Origin: Auanema rhodensis
Lineage: Eukaryota > Nematoda > Chromadorea > Rhabditida > Rhabditidae
Length of the DNA stretch: 64,000 nt
NCBI GenBank assembly: GCA_964057225.1
Contig: OZ059900.1
Coordinates: 7,760,501-7,824,500 of the forward strand
Direction of reading: 5' to 3'
Below are positions 12,529 to 27,141 of this stretch, in pieces. Both the position numbers and the translations under genes were made by a program. The notes under the pieces were generated by a model. The model did no database searches. It saw nothing but the letters and a program-made list of their open reading frames with translations, and was not told the DNA's origin. Each line of letters begins with the position of its first letter. The first letter of the stretch is position 1.

Positions 12529-12875
12529 GACTAAATGTATGAAATACTGTCATAGAATGTTCATATAGGTGTATTTTGCACGAATATCAAAACTGATTGA
12601 AATATGGGCCTTTTTATGCTCAAAACGCCATATATTCAACGATTTTGGGTACAAAACATGTGAAAACTGTATGTTTTGATCAGACCCTTTGAGATATGGA
12701 TTTGAAATTCAGGATTCATAAACTTCGACTATTTCTACATATATATGTCCAATTTTAACCACTTTGGTCAAAAAGGACCGAAAATATCAAGAATTATTGG
12801 TTTTTTGGGGTTTGAAGGGCATTTTGGCAAAATCAGTCAAACTTTTGATCTTAAGCATATTTTTTTTTCTAAAAC
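12529..12875 (+). repeat. 347-bp monomer lacking C339 (T9 variant), first of twelve
   Basis: The normal T7-C-TTCT near the end of the monomer is T9-CT here, at 12860-12868, a 1-bp loss of C339. The same T9 tract occurs at 14947, 35825, 37216, 38955, 40346, 42782, 43825, 44867, 60362, 61405 and 63840 (start positions). Eleven of the twelve are C-like monomers (198C, 207C); the one at 61405 is F-like. All twelve are followed by a monomer with A at position 25, so the marker pair is inherited across the monomer boundary. Confidence 0.85.
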
Positions 12876-15800
12876 GACTAAATGTATGAAATACTGTCAA
12901 AGAATGTTCATATAGGTGTATTTTGCACGAATATCAAAACTGATTGAAATATGGGCCTTTTTATGTTCAAAACGCCATATATTCAACGATTTTGGGTACA
13001 AAACATGTGAAAACTGTATGTTTTGATCAGACCCTTTGAGATATGGATTTGAAATTCAGGATTCATAAACTTCGACTATTTTTACATATATATGTCCAAT
13101 TTTAACCACTTTGGTCGAAAAGGACCGAAAATATCAAGAATTATTGGTTTTTTGGGGATTGAAGGGCATTTTGGCAAAATCAGTCAAACTTTTGATCTTA
13201 AGCATATTTTTTTCTTCTAAAACGACTAAATGTATGAAATACTGTCATAGAATGTTCATATAGGTGTATTTTGCACAAATATCAAAACTGATTGAAATAT
13301 GGGCCTTTTTATGCTCAAAACGCCATATATTCAACGATTTTGGGTACAAAACATGTGAAAACTGTATGTTTTGATCAGACCCTTTGAGATATGGATTTGA
13401 AATTCAGGATTCATAAACTTTGACTATTTTTACATATATATGTCCAATTTTAACCACTTTGGTCAAAAAGGACCGAAAATATCAAGAATTATTGGTTTTT
13501 TGGGGTTTGAAGGGCATTTTGGCTAAATCAGTCAAACTTTTGATCTTAAGCATATTTTTTTCTTCTAAAACGACTAAATGTATGAAATACTGTCAAAGAA
13601 TGTTCATATAGGTGTATTTTGCACGAATATCAAAACTGATTGAAATATGGGCCTTTTTATGCTCAAAACGCCATATATTCAACGATTTTGGGTACAAAAC
13701 ATGTGAAAACTGTATGTTTTGATCAGACCCTTTGAGATATGGATTTAAAATTCAGGATTCATAAAATTCGACTATTTTTACATATATATGTCCAATTTTA
13801 ACCACTTTGGTCAAAAAGGACCGAAAATATCAAGAATTATTGGTTTTTTGGGGTTTGAAGGGCATTTTGGCAAAATCAGTCAAACTTTTGATCTTAAGCA
13901 TATTTTTTTCTTCTAAAACGACTAAATGTATGAAATACTGTCAAAGAATGTTCATATAGGTGTATTTTGCACGAATATCAAAACTGATTGAAATATGGGC
14001 CTTTTTATGTTCAAAACGCCATATATTCAACGATTTTGGGTACAAAACATGTGAAAACTGTATGTTTTGATCAGACCCTTTGAGATATGGATTTGAAATT
14101 CAGGATTCATAAACTTCGACTATTTTTACATATATATGTCCAATTTTAACCACTTTGGTCGAAAAGGACCGAAAATATCAAGAATTATTGGTTTTTTGGG
14201 GATTGAAGGGCATTTTGGCAAAATCAGTCAAACTTTTGATCTTAAGCATATTTTTTTCTTCTAAAACGACTAAATGTATGAAATACTGTCATAGAATGTT
14301 CATATAGGTGTATTTTGCACGAATATCAAAACTGATTGAAATATGGGCCTTTTTATGTTCAAAACGCCATATATTCAACGATTTTGGGTACAAAACATGT
14401 GAAAACTGTATGTTTTGATCAGACCCTTTGAGATATGGATTTCGAATTCAGGATTCATAAACTTTGACTATTTTTACATATATATGTTCAATTTTAACCA
14501 CTTTGGTCAAAAAGGACCGAAAATATCAAGAATTATTGGTTTTTTGGGGTTTGAAGGGCATTTTGGCTAAATCAGTCAAACTTTTGATCTTAAGCATATT
14601 TTTTTCTTCTAAAACGACTAAATGTATGAAATACTGTCATAGAATGTTCATATAGGTGTATTTTGCACGAATATCAAAACTGATTGAAATATGGGCCTTT
14701 TTATGTTCAAAACGCCATATATTCAACGATTTTGGGTACAAAACATGTGAAAACTGTATGTTTTGATCAGACCCTTTGAGATATGGATTTGAAATTCAGG
14801 ATTCATAAACTTCGACTATTTCTACATATATATGTCCAATTTTAACCACTTTGGTCAAAAAGGACCGAAAATATCAAGAATTATTGGTTTTTTGGGGTTT
14901 GAAGGGCATTTTGGCAAAATCAGTCAAACTTTTGATCTTAAGCATATTTTTTTTTCTAAAACGACTAAATGTATGAAATACTGTCAAAGAATGTTCATAT
15001 AGGTGTATTTTGCACGAATATCAAAACTGATTGAAATATGGGCCTTTTTATGCTCAAAACGCCATATATTCAACGATTTTGGGTACAAAACATGTGAAAA
15101 CTGTATGTTTTGATCAGACCCTTTGAGATATGGATTTGAAATTCAGGATTCATAAACTTTGACTATTTTTACATATATATGTTCAATTTTAACCACTTTG
15201 GTCAAAAAGGACCGAAAATATCAAGAATTATTGGTTTTTTGGGGTTTGAAGGGCATTTTGGCAAAATCAGTCAAACTTTTGATCTTAAGCATTATTTTTT
15301 CTTCTAAAACGACTAAATGTATGAAATACTGTCATAGAATGTTCATATAGGTGTATTTTGCACGAATATCAAAACTGATTGAAATATGGGCCTTTTTATG
15401 TTCAAAACGCCATATATTCAACGATTTTGGGTACAAAACATGTGAAAACTGTATGTTTTGATCAGACCCTTTGAGATATGGATTTGAAATTCAGGATTCA
15501 TAAACTTTGACTATTTTTACATATATATGTCCAATTTTAACCACTTTGGTCAAAAAGGACCGAAAATATCAAGAATTATTGGTTTTTTGGGGATTGAAGG
15601 GCATTTTGGCAAAATCAGTCAAACTTTTGATCTTAAGCATATTTTTTTCTTCTAAAACGACTAAATGTATGAAATACTGTCATAGAATGTTCATATAGGT
15701 GTATTTTGCACGAATATCAAAACTGATTGAAATATGGGCCTTTTTATGCTCAAAACGCCATATATTCAACGATTTTGGGTACAAAACATGTGAAAACTGT

Positions 15801-17267
15801 ATGTTTTGATCAGACCCTTTGAGATATGGATTTGAAATTCAGGATTCATAAACTTTGACTATTTTTACATATATATGTTCAATTTTAACCACTTTGGTCA
15901 AAAAGGACCGAAAATATCAAGAATTATTGGTTTTTTGGGGATTGAAGGGCATTTTGGCAAAATCAGTCAAACTTTTGATCTTAAGCATATTTTTTTCTTC
16001 TAAAACGACTAAATGTATGAAATACTGTCATAGAATGTTCATATAGGTGTATTTTGCACAAATATCAAAACTGATTGAAATATGGGCCTTTTTATGCTCA
16101 AAACGCCATATATTCAACGATTTTGGGTACAAAACATGTGAAAACTGTATGTTTTGATCAGACCCTTTGAGATATGGATTTAAAATTCAGGATTCATAAA
16201 ATTCGACTATTTTTACATATATATGTCCAATTTTAACCACTTTGGTCAAAAAGGACCGAAAATATCAAGAATTATTGGTTTTTTGGGGTTTGAAGGGCAT
16301 TTTGGCAAAATCAGTCAAACTTTTGATCTTAAGCATATTTTTTTCTTCTAAAACGACTAAATGTATGAAATACTGTCAAAGAATGTTCATATAGGTGTAT
16401 TTTGCACGAATATCAAAACTGATTGAAATATGGGCCTTTTTATGCTCAAAACGCCATATATTCAACGATTTTGGGTACAAAACATGTGAAAACTGTATGT
16501 TTTGATCAGACCCTTTGAGATATGGATTTAAAATTCAGGATTCATAAAATTCGACTATTTTTACATATATATGTCCAATTTTAACCACTTTGGTCAAAAA
16601 GGACCGAAAATATCAAGAATTATTGGTTTTTTGGGGTTTGAAGGGCATTTTGGCAAAATCAGTCAAACTTTTGATCTTAAGCATATTTTTTTCTTCTAAA
16701 ACGACTAAATGTATGAAATACTGTCATAGAATGTTCATATAGGTGTATTTTGCACGAATATCAAAACTGATTGAAATATGGGCCTTTTTATGTTCAAAAC
16801 GCCATATATTCAACGATTTTGGGTACAAAACATGTGAAAACTGTATGTTTTGATCAGACCCTTTGAGATATGGATTTGAAATTCAGGATTCATAAACTTT
16901 GACTATTTTTACATATATATGTCCAATTTTAACCACTTTGGTCGAAAAGGACCGAAAATATCAAGAATTATTGGTTTTTTGGGGATTGAAGGGCATTTTG
17001 GCAAAATCAGTCAAACTTTTGATCTTAAGCATATTTTTTTCTTCTAAAACGACTAAATGTATGAAATACTGTCATAGAATGTTCATATAGGTGTATTTTG
17101 CACGAATATCAAAACTGATTGAAATATGGGCCTTTTTATGTTCAAAACGCCATATATTCAACGATTTTGGGTACAAAACATGTGAAAACTGTATGTTTTG
17201 ATCAGACCCTTTGAGATATGGATTTGGAATTCAGGATTCATAAACTTTGACTATTTTTACATATATA

Positions 17268-17280
17268 TGTTCATTTTAAC
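17268..17280 (+). repeat. 1-bp deletion in an F-type monomer
   Basis: GTTCAATTTTAAC is shortened to GTTCATTTTAAC, making a 347-bp unit. This shifts array phase by one base and fuses two short open stretches on the plus strand, which explains the 79-codon frame at 17198-17437. It is a private mutation not seen in the other F monomers. Confidence 0.8.
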
Positions 17281-20200
17281 CACTTTGGTCAAAAAGGACC
17301 GAAAATATCAAGAATTATTGGTTTTTTGGGGTTTGAAGGGCATTTTGGCTAAATCAGTCAAACTTTTGATCTTAAGCATATTTTTTTCTTCTAAAACGAC
17401 TAAATGTATGAAATACTGTCATAGAATGTTCATATAGGTGTATTTTGCACGAATATCAAAACTGATTGAAATATGGGCCTTTTTATGTTCAAAACGCCAT
17501 ATATTCAACGATTTTGGGTACAAAACATGTGAAAACTGTATGTTTTGATCAGACCCTTTGAGATATGGATTTGAAATTCAGGATTCATAAACTTTGACTA
17601 TTTTTACATATATATGTCCAATTTTAACCACTTTGGTCAAAAAGGACCGAAAATATCAAGAATTATTGGTTTTTTGGGGATTGAAGGGCATTTTGGCAAA
17701 ATCAGTCAAACTTTTGATCTTAAGCATATTTTTTTCTTCTAAAACGACTAAATGTATGAAATACTGTCATAGAATGTTCATATAGGTGTATTTTGCACAA
17801 ATATCAAAACTGATTGAAATATGGGCCTTTTTATGCTCAAAACGCCATATATTCAACGATTTTGGGTACAAAACATGTGAAAACTGTATGTTTTGATCAG
17901 ACCCTTTGAGATATGGATTTGAAATTCAGGATTCATAAACTTTGACTATTTTTACATATATATGTCCAATTTTAACCACTTTGGTCAAAAAGGACCGAAA
18001 ATATCAAGAATTATTGGTTTTTTGGGGTTTGAAGGGCATTTTGGCAAAATCAGTCAAACTTTTGATCTTAAGCATATTTTTTTCTTCTAAAACGACTAAA
18101 TGTATGAAATACTGTCAAAGAATGTTCATATAGGTGTATTTTGCACGAATATCAAAACTGATTGAAATATGGGCCTTTTTATGTTCAAAACGCCATATAT
18201 TCAACGATTTTGGGTACAAAACATGTGAAAACTGTATGTTTTGATCAGACCCTTTGAGATATGGATTTGAAATTCAGGATTCATAAACTTCGACTATTTT
18301 TACATATATATGTCCAATTTTAACCACTTTGGTCGAAAAGGACCGAAAATATCAAGAATTATTGGTTTTTTGGGGATTGAAGGGCATTTTGGCAAAATCA
18401 GTCAAACTTTTGATCTTAAGCATATTTTTTTCTTCTAAAACGACTAAATGTATGAAATACTGTCATAGAATGTTCATATAGGTGTATTTTGCACGAATAT
18501 CAAAACTGATTGAAATATGGGCCTTTTTATGTTCAAAACGCCATATATTCAACGATTTTGGGTACAAAACATGTGAAAACTGTATGTTTTGATCAGACCC
18601 TTTGAGATATGGATTTGGAATTCAGGATTCATAAACTTTGACTATTTTTACATATATATGTTCAATTTTAACCACTTTGGTCAAAAAGGACCGAAAATAT
18701 CAAGAATTATTGGTTTTTTGGGGTTTGAAGGGCATTTTGGCTAAATCAGTCAAACTTTTGATCTTAAGCATATTTTTTTCTTCTAAAACGACTAAATGTA
18801 TGAAATACTGTCATAGAATGTTCATATAGGTGTATTTTGCACGAATATCAAAACTGATTGAAATATGGGCCTTTTTATGTTCAAAACGCCATATATTCAA
18901 CGATTTTGGGTACAAAACATGTGAAAACTGTATGTTTTGATCAGACCCTTTGAGATATGGATTTGAAATTCAGGATTCATAAACTTTGACTATTTTTACA
19001 TATATATGTCCAATTTTAACCACTTTGGTCAAAAAGGACCGAAAATATCAAGAATTATTGGTTTTTTGGGGATTGAAGGGCATTTTGGCAAAATCAGTCA
19101 AACTTTTGATCTTAAGCATATTTTTTTCTTCTAAAACGACTAAATGTATGAAATACTGTCATAGAATGTTCATATAGGTGTATTTTGCACAAATATCAAA
19201 ACTGATTGAAATATGGGCCTTTTTATGCTCAAAACGCCATATATTCAACGATTTTGGGTACAAAACATGTGAAAACGGTATGTTTTGATCAGACCCTTTG
19301 AGATATGGATTTGAAATTAAGGATTCATAAACTTCGACTATTTCTACATATATATGTCCAATTTTAACCACTTTGGTCAAAAAGGACCGAAAATATCAAG
19401 AATTATTGGTTTTTTGGGGTTTGAAGGGCATTTTGGCTAAATCAGTCAAACTTTTGATCTTAAGCATATTTTTTTCTTCTAAAACGACTAAATGTATGAA
19501 ATACTGTCATAGAATGTTCATATAGGTGTATTTTGCACGAATATCAAAACTGATTGAAATATGGGCCTTTTTATGTTCAAAACGCCATATATTCAACGAT
19601 TTTGGGTACAAAACATGTGAAAACTGTATGTTTTGATCAGACCCTTTGAGATATGGATTTGAAATTCAGGATTCATAAACTTTGACTATTTTTACATATA
19701 TATGTCCAATTTTAACCACTTTGGTCAAAAAGGACCGAAAATATCAAGAATTATTGGTTTTTTGGGGATTGAAGGGCATTTTGGCAAAATCAGTCAAACT
19801 TTTGATCTTAAGCATATTTTTTTCTTCTAAAACGACTAAATGTATGAAATACTGTCATAGAATGTTCATATAGGTGTATTTTGCACAAATATCAAAACTG
19901 ATTGAAATATGGGCCTTTTTATGCTCAAAACGCCATATATTCAACGATTTTGGGTACAAAACATGTGAAAACTGTATGTTTTGATCAGACCCTTTGAGAT
20001 ATGGATTTAAAATTCAGGATTCATAAAATTCGACTATTTTTACATATATATGTCCAATTTTAACCACTTTGGTCAAAAAGGACCGAAAATATCAAGAATT
20101 ATTGGTTTTTTGGGGTTTGAAGGGCATTTTGGCAAAATCAGCCAAACTTTTGATCTTAAGCATATTTTTTTCTTCTAAAACGACTAAATGTATGAAATAC

Positions 20201-21225
20201 TGTCATAGAATGTTCATATAGGTGTATTTTGCACGAATATCAAAACTGATTGAAATATGGGCCTTTTTATGCTCAAAACGCCATATATTCAACGATTTTG
20301 GGTACAAAACATGTGAAAACTGTATGTTTTGATCAGACCCTTTGAGATATGGATTTGAAATTCAGGATTCATAAACTTCGACTATTTCTACATATATATG
20401 TCCAATTTTAACCACTTTGGTCAAAAAGGACCGAAAATATCAAGAATTATTGGTTTTTTGGGGTTTGAAGGGCATTTTGGCAAAATCAGTCAAACTTTTG
20501 ATCTTAAGCATATTTTTTTCTTCTAAAACGACTAAATGTATGAAATACTGTCATAGAATGTTCATAAAGGTGTATTTTGCACGAATATCAAAACTGATTG
20601 AAATATGGGCCTTTTTATGTTCAAAACGCCATATATTCAACGATTTTGGGTACAAAACATGTGAAAACTGTATGTTTTGATCAGACCCTTTGAGATATGG
20701 ATTTGAAATTCAGGATTCATAAACTTTGACTATTTTTACATATATATGTCCAATTTTAACCACTTTGGTCAAAAAGGACCGAAAATATCAAGAATTATTG
20801 GTTTTTTGGGGATTGAAGGGCATTTTGGCAAAATCAGTCAAACTTTTGCTCTTAAGCATATTTTTTTCTTCTAAAACGACTAAATGTATGAAATACTGTC
20901 ATAGAATGTTCATATAGGTGTATTTTGCACGAATATCAAAACTGATTGAAATATGGGCCTTTTTATGCTCAAAACGCCATATATTCAACGATTTTGGGTA
21001 CAAAACATGTGAAAACTGTATGTTTTGATCAGACCCTTTGAGATATGGATTTAAAATTCAGGATTCATAAAATTCGACTATTTTTACATATATATGTCCA
21101 ATTTTAACCACTTTGGTCAAAAAGGACCGAAAATATCAAGAATTATTGGTTTTTTGGGGTTTGAAGGGCATTTTGGCAAAATCAGTCAAACTTTTGATCT
21201 TAAGCATATTTTTTTCTTCTAAAAC

Positions 21226-24009
21226 GACTAAATGTATGAAATACTGTCAAAGAATGTTCATATAGGTGTATTTTGCACGAATATCAAAACTGATTGAAAT
21301 ATGGGCCTTTTTATGTTCAAAACGCCATATATTCAACGATTTTGGGTACAAAACATGTGAAAACTGTATGTTTTGATCAGACCCTTTGAGATATGGATTT
21401 GAAATTCAGGATTCATAAACTTCGACTATTTTTACATATATATGTCCAATTTTAACCACTTTGGTCGAAAAGGACCGAAAATATCAAGAATTATTGGTTT
21501 TTTGGGGATTGAAGGGCATTTTGGCAAAATCAGTCAAACTTTTGATCTTAAGCATATTTTTTTCTTCTAAAACGACTAAATGTATGAAATACTGTCATAG
21601 AATGTTCATATAGGTGTATTTTGCACGAATATCAAAACTGATTGAAATATGGGCCTTTTTATGTTCAAAACGCCATATATTCAACGATTTTGGGTACAAA
21701 ACATGTGAAAACTGTATGTTTTGATCAGACCCTTTGAGATATGGATTTGGAATTCAGGATTCATAAACTTTGACTATTTTTACATATATATGTTCAATTT
21801 TAACCACTTTGGTCAAAAAGGACCGAAAATATCAAGAATTATTGGTTTTTTGGGGTTTGAAGGGCATTTTGGCTAAATCAGTCAAACTTTTGATCTTAAG
21901 CATATTTTTTTCTTCTAAAACGACTAAATGTATGAAATACTGTCATAGAATGTTCAAATAGGTGTATTTTGCACGAATATCAAAACTGATTGAAATATGG
22001 GCCTTTTTATGTTCAAAACGCCATATATTCAACGATTTTGGGTACAAAACATGTGAAAACTGTATGTTTTGATCAGACCCTTTGAGATATGGATTTGAAA
22101 TTCAGGATTCATAAACTTTGACTATTTTTACATATATATGTCCAATTTTAACCACTTTGGTCAAAAAGGACCGAAAATATCAAGAATTATTGGTTTTTTG
22201 GGGATTGAAGGGCATTTTGGCAAAATCAGTCAAACTTTTGATCTTAAGCATATTTTTTTCTTCTAAAACGACTAAATGTATGAAATACTGTCATAGAATG
22301 TTCATATAGGTGTATTTTGCACAAATATCAAAACTGATTGAAATATGGGCCTTTTTATGCTCAAAACGCCATATATTCAACGATTTTGGGTACAAAACAT
22401 GTGAAAACTGTATGTTTTGATCAGACCCTTTGAGATATGGATTTAAAATTCAGGATTCATAAAATTCGACTATTTTTACATATATATGTCCAATTTTAAC
22501 CACTTTGGTCAAAAAGGACCGAAAATATCAAGAATTATTGGTTTTTTGGGGTTTGAAGGGCATTTTGGCAAAATCAGTCAAACTTTTGATCTTAAGCATA
22601 TTTTTTTCTTCTAAAACGACTAAATGTATGAAATACTGTCAAAGAATGTTCATATAGGTGTATTTTGCACGAATATCAAAACTGATTGAAATATGGGCCT
22701 TTTTATGTTCAAAACGCCATATATTCAACGATTTTGGGTACAAAACATGTGAAAACTGTATGTTTTGATCAGACCCTTTGAGATATGGATTTGAAATTCA
22801 GGATTCATAAACTTCGACTATTTTTACATATATATGTCCAATTTTAACCACTTTGGTCGAAAAGGACCGAAAATATCAAGAATTATTGGTTTTTTGGGGA
22901 TTGAAGGGCATTTTGGCAAAATCAGTCAAACTTTTGATCTTAAGCATATTTTTTTCTTCTAAAACGACTAAATGTATGAAATACTGTCATAGAATGTTCA
23001 TATAGGTGTATTTTGCACGAATATCAAAACTGATTGAAATATGGGCCTTTTTATGTTCAAAACGCCATATATTCAACGATTTTGGGTACAAAACATGTGA
23101 AAACTGTATGTTTTGATCAGACCCTTTGAGATATGGATTTGGAATTCAGGATTCATAAACTTTGACTATTTTTACATATATATGTTCAATTTTAACCACT
23201 TTGGTCAAAAAGGACCGAAAATATCAAGAATTATTGGTTTTTTGGGGTTTGAAGGGCATTTTGGCTAAATCAGTCAAACTTTTGATCTTAAGCATATTTT
23301 TTTCTTCTAAAACGACTAAATGTATGAAATACTGTCATAGAATGTTCAAATAGGTGTATTTTGCACGAATATCAAAACTGATTGAAATATGGGCCTTTTT
23401 ATGTTCAAAACGCCATATATTCAACGATTTTGGGTACAAAACATGTGAAAACTGTATGTTTTGATCAGACCCTTTGAGATATGGATTTGAAATTCAGGAT
23501 TCATAAACTTTGACTATTTTTACATATATATGTCCAATTTTAACCACTTTGGTCAAAAAGGACCGAAAATATCAAGAATTGTTGGTTTTTTGGGGATTGA
23601 AGGGCATTTTGGCAAAATCAGTCAAACTTTTGATCTTAAGCATATTTTTTTCTTCTAAAACGACTAAATGTATGAAATACTGTCATAGAATGTTCATATA
23701 GGTGTATTTTGCACAAATATCAAAACTGATTGAAATATGGGCCTTTTTATGCTCAAAACGCCATATATTCAACGATTTTGGGTACAAAACATGTGAAAAC
23801 TGTATGTTTTGATCAGACCCTTTGAGATATGGATTTAAAATTCAGGATTCATAAAATTCGACTATTTTTACATATATATGTCCAATTTTAACCACTTTGG
23901 TCAAAAAGGACCGAAAATATCAAGAATTATTGGTTTTTTGGGGTTTGAAGGGCATTTTGGCAAAATCAGTCAAACTTTTGATCTTAAGCATATTTTTTTC
24001 TTCTAAAAC
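21226..24009 (+). repeat. Tandem duplication of a 4-monomer unit (1392 bp, E-F-D-B)
   Basis: Copies lie at 21226-22617 and 22618-24009. Both have order E, F, D, B, with the B monomer carrying 54A. The D monomers share a private TTCAAATAGG in place of TTCATATAGG (near 21956 and 23348, 1392 apart). One difference is a G for A at about 23581 in the second copy. The TTCAAATAGG marker is found twice more, near 25792 and 29612, where it traces longer-range relationships. Confidence 0.85.
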
Positions 24010-27000
24010 GACTAAATGTATGAAATACTGTCATAGAATGTTCATATAGGTGTATTTTGCACGAATATCAAAACTGATTGAAATATGGGCCTTTTTATGC
24101 TCAAAACGCCATATATTCAACGATTTTGGGTACAAAACATGTGAAAACTGTATGTTTTGATCAGACCCTTTGAGATATGGATTTGAAATTCAGGATTCAT
24201 AAACTTCGACTATTTCTACATATATATGTCCAATTTTAACCACTTTGGTCAAAAAGGACCGAAAATATCAAGAATTATTGGTTTTTTGGGGTTTGAAGGG
24301 CATTTTGGCAAAATCAGTCAAACTTTTGATCTTAAGCATATTTTTTTCTTCTAAAACGACTAAATGTATGAAATACTGTCATAGAATGTTCATATAGGTG
24401 TATTTTGCACGAATATCAAAACTGATTGAAATATGGGCCTTTTTATGTTCAAAACGCCATATATTCAACGATTTTGGGTACAAAACATGTGAAAACTGTA
24501 TGTTTTGATCAGACCCTTTGAGATATGGATTTGAAATTCAGGATTCATAAACTTTGACTATTTTTACATATATATGTCCAATTTTAACCACTTTGGTCAA
24601 AAAGGACCGAAAATATCAAGAATTATTGGTTTTTTGGGGATTGAAGGGCATTTTGGCAAAATCAGTCAAACTTTTGCTCTTAAGCATATTTTTTTCTTCT
24701 AAAACGACTAAATGTATGAAATACTGTCATAGAATGTTCATATAGGTGTATTTTGCACGAATATCAAAACTGATTGAAATATGGGCCTTTTTATGCTCAA
24801 AACGCCATATATTCAACGATTTTGGGTACAAAACATGTGAAAACTGTATGTTTTGATCAGACCCTTTGAGATATGGATTTAAAACTCAGGATTCATAAAA
24901 TTCGACTATTTTTACATATATATGTCCAATTTTAACCACTTTGGTCAAAAAGGACCGAAAATATCAAGAATTATTGGTTTTTTGGGGTTTGAAGGGCATT
25001 TTGGCAAAATCAGTCAAACTTTTGATCTTAAGCATATTTTTTTCTTCTAAAACGACTAAATGTATGAAATACTGTCAAAGAATGTTCATATAGGTGTATT
25101 TTGCACGAATATCAAAACTGATTGAAATATGGGCCTTTTTATGTTCAAAACGCCATATATTCAACGATTTTGGGTACAAAACATGTGAAAACTGTATGTT
25201 TTGATCAGACCCTTTGAGATATGGATTTGAAATTCAGGATTCATAAACTTCGACTATTTTTACATATATATGTCCAATTTTAACCACTTTGGTCGAAAAG
25301 GACCGAAAATATCAAGAATTATTGGTTTTTTGGGGATTGAAGGGCATTTTGGCAAAATCAGTCAAACTTTTGATCTTAAGCATATTTTTTTCTTCTAAAA
25401 CGACTAAATGTATGAAATACTGTCATAGAATGTTCATATAGGTGTATTTTGCACGAATATCAAAACTGATTGAAATATGGGCCTTTTTATGTTCAAAACG
25501 CCATATATTCAACGATTTTGGGTACAAAACATGTGAAAACTGTATGTTTTGATCAGACCCTTTGAGATATGGATTTGGAATTCAGGATTCATAAACTTTG
25601 ACTATTTTTACATATATATGTTCAATTTTAACCACTTTGGTCAAAAAGGACCGAAAATATCAAGAATTATTGGTTTTTTGGGGTTTGAAGGGCATTTTGG
25701 CTAAATCAGTCAAACTTTTGATCTTAAGCATATTTTTTTCTTCTAAAACGACTAAATGTATGAAATACTGTCATAGAATGTTCAAATAGGTGTATTTTGC
25801 ACGAATATCAAAACTGATTGAAATATGGGCCTTTTTATGTTCAAAACGCCATATATTCAACGATTTTGGGTACAAAACATGTGAAAACTGTATGTTTTGA
25901 TCAGACCCTTTGAGATATGGATTTGAAATTCAGGATTCATAAACTTTGACTATTTTTACATATATATGTCCAATTTTAACCACTTTGGTCAAAAAGGACC
26001 GAAAATATCAAGAATTATTGGTTTTTTGGGGATTGAAGGGCATTTTGGCAAAATCAGTCAAACTTTTGATCTTAAGCATATTTTTTTCTTCTAAAACGAC
26101 TAAATGTATGAAATACTGTCATAGAATGTTCATATAGGTGTATTTTGCACAAATATCAAAACTGATTGAAATATGGGCCTTTTTATGCTCAAAACGCCAT
26201 ATATTCAACGATTTTGGGTACAAAACATGTGAAAACGGTATGTTTTGATCAGACCCTTTGAGATATGGATTTGAAATTCAGGATTCATAAACTTCGACTA
26301 TTTCTACATATATATGTCCAATTTTAACCACTTTGGTCAAAAAGGACCGAAAATATCAAGAATTATTGGTTTTTTGGGGTTTGAAGGGCATTTTGGCAAA
26401 ATCAGTCAAACTTTTGATCTTAAGCATATTTTTTTCTTCTAAAACGACTAAATGTATGAAATACTGTCAAAGAATGTTCATATAGGTGTATTTTGCACGA
26501 ATATCAAAACTGATTGAAATATGGGCCTTTTTATGCTCAAAACGCCATATATTCAACGATTTTGGGTACAAAACATGTGAAAACTGTATGTTTTGATCAG
26601 ACCCTTTGAGATATGGATTTAAAATTCAGGATTCATAAAATTCGACTATTTTTACATATATATGTCCAATTTTAACCACTTTGGTCAAAAAGGACCGAAA
26701 ATATCAAGAATTATTGGTTTTTTGGGGTTTGAAGGGCATTTTGGCAAAATCAGTCAAACTTTTGATCTTAAGCATATTTTTTTCTTCTAAAACGACTAAA
26801 TGTATGAAATACTGTCATAGAATGTTCATATATGTGTATTTTGCACGAATATCAAAACTGATTGAAATATGGGCCTTTTTATGCTCAAAACGCCATATAT
26901 TCAACGATTTTGGGTACAAAACATGTGAAAACTGTATGTTTTGATCAGACCCTTTGAGATATGGATTTGAAATTCAGGATTCATAAACTTTGACTATTTT

Positions 27001-27141
27001 TACATATATATGTTCAATTTTAACCACTTTGGTCAAAAAGGACCGAAAATATCAAGAATTATTGGTTTTTTGGGGTTTGAAGGGCATTTTGGCTAAATCA
27101 GTCAAACTTTTGATCTTAAGCATATTTTTTTCTTCTAAAAC
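24010..27141 (+). repeat. Nine-monomer block C-D-B'-E-F-D-A-B-X, partner of 28186-30969
   Basis: Subtype order is C, D, B', E, F, D, A, B and a distinctive X monomer that has TATATGTGTA instead of TATAGGTGTA near 26832. The second half recurs 3828 bp (11 monomers) downstream with the same TTCAAATAGG and TATATGTGTA markers. The pairing with 28186-30969 is exact in subtype order apart from one E monomer at 25054-25401 that the partner lacks. Confidence 0.75.

Noticed and set aside
17198-17437. 79-codon frame at 17198-17437 and 65-codon frames at 35293-35490 and 38423-38620.
   Set aside because: They start at TTG in TTTTGATCAG and stay open only because of 177G (TGG instead of TGA). The longest owes its length to a 1-bp deletion. 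No resemblance to a known protein that I recognise.
26681-26944. 87-codon open frames at 20417-20680, 26681-26944 and 30509-30772.
   Set aside because: They arise because single substitutions (TATAGG to TAAAGG or TATATG) remove the usual TAG stop. They also begin at TTG. They are satellite readthrough, not genes.
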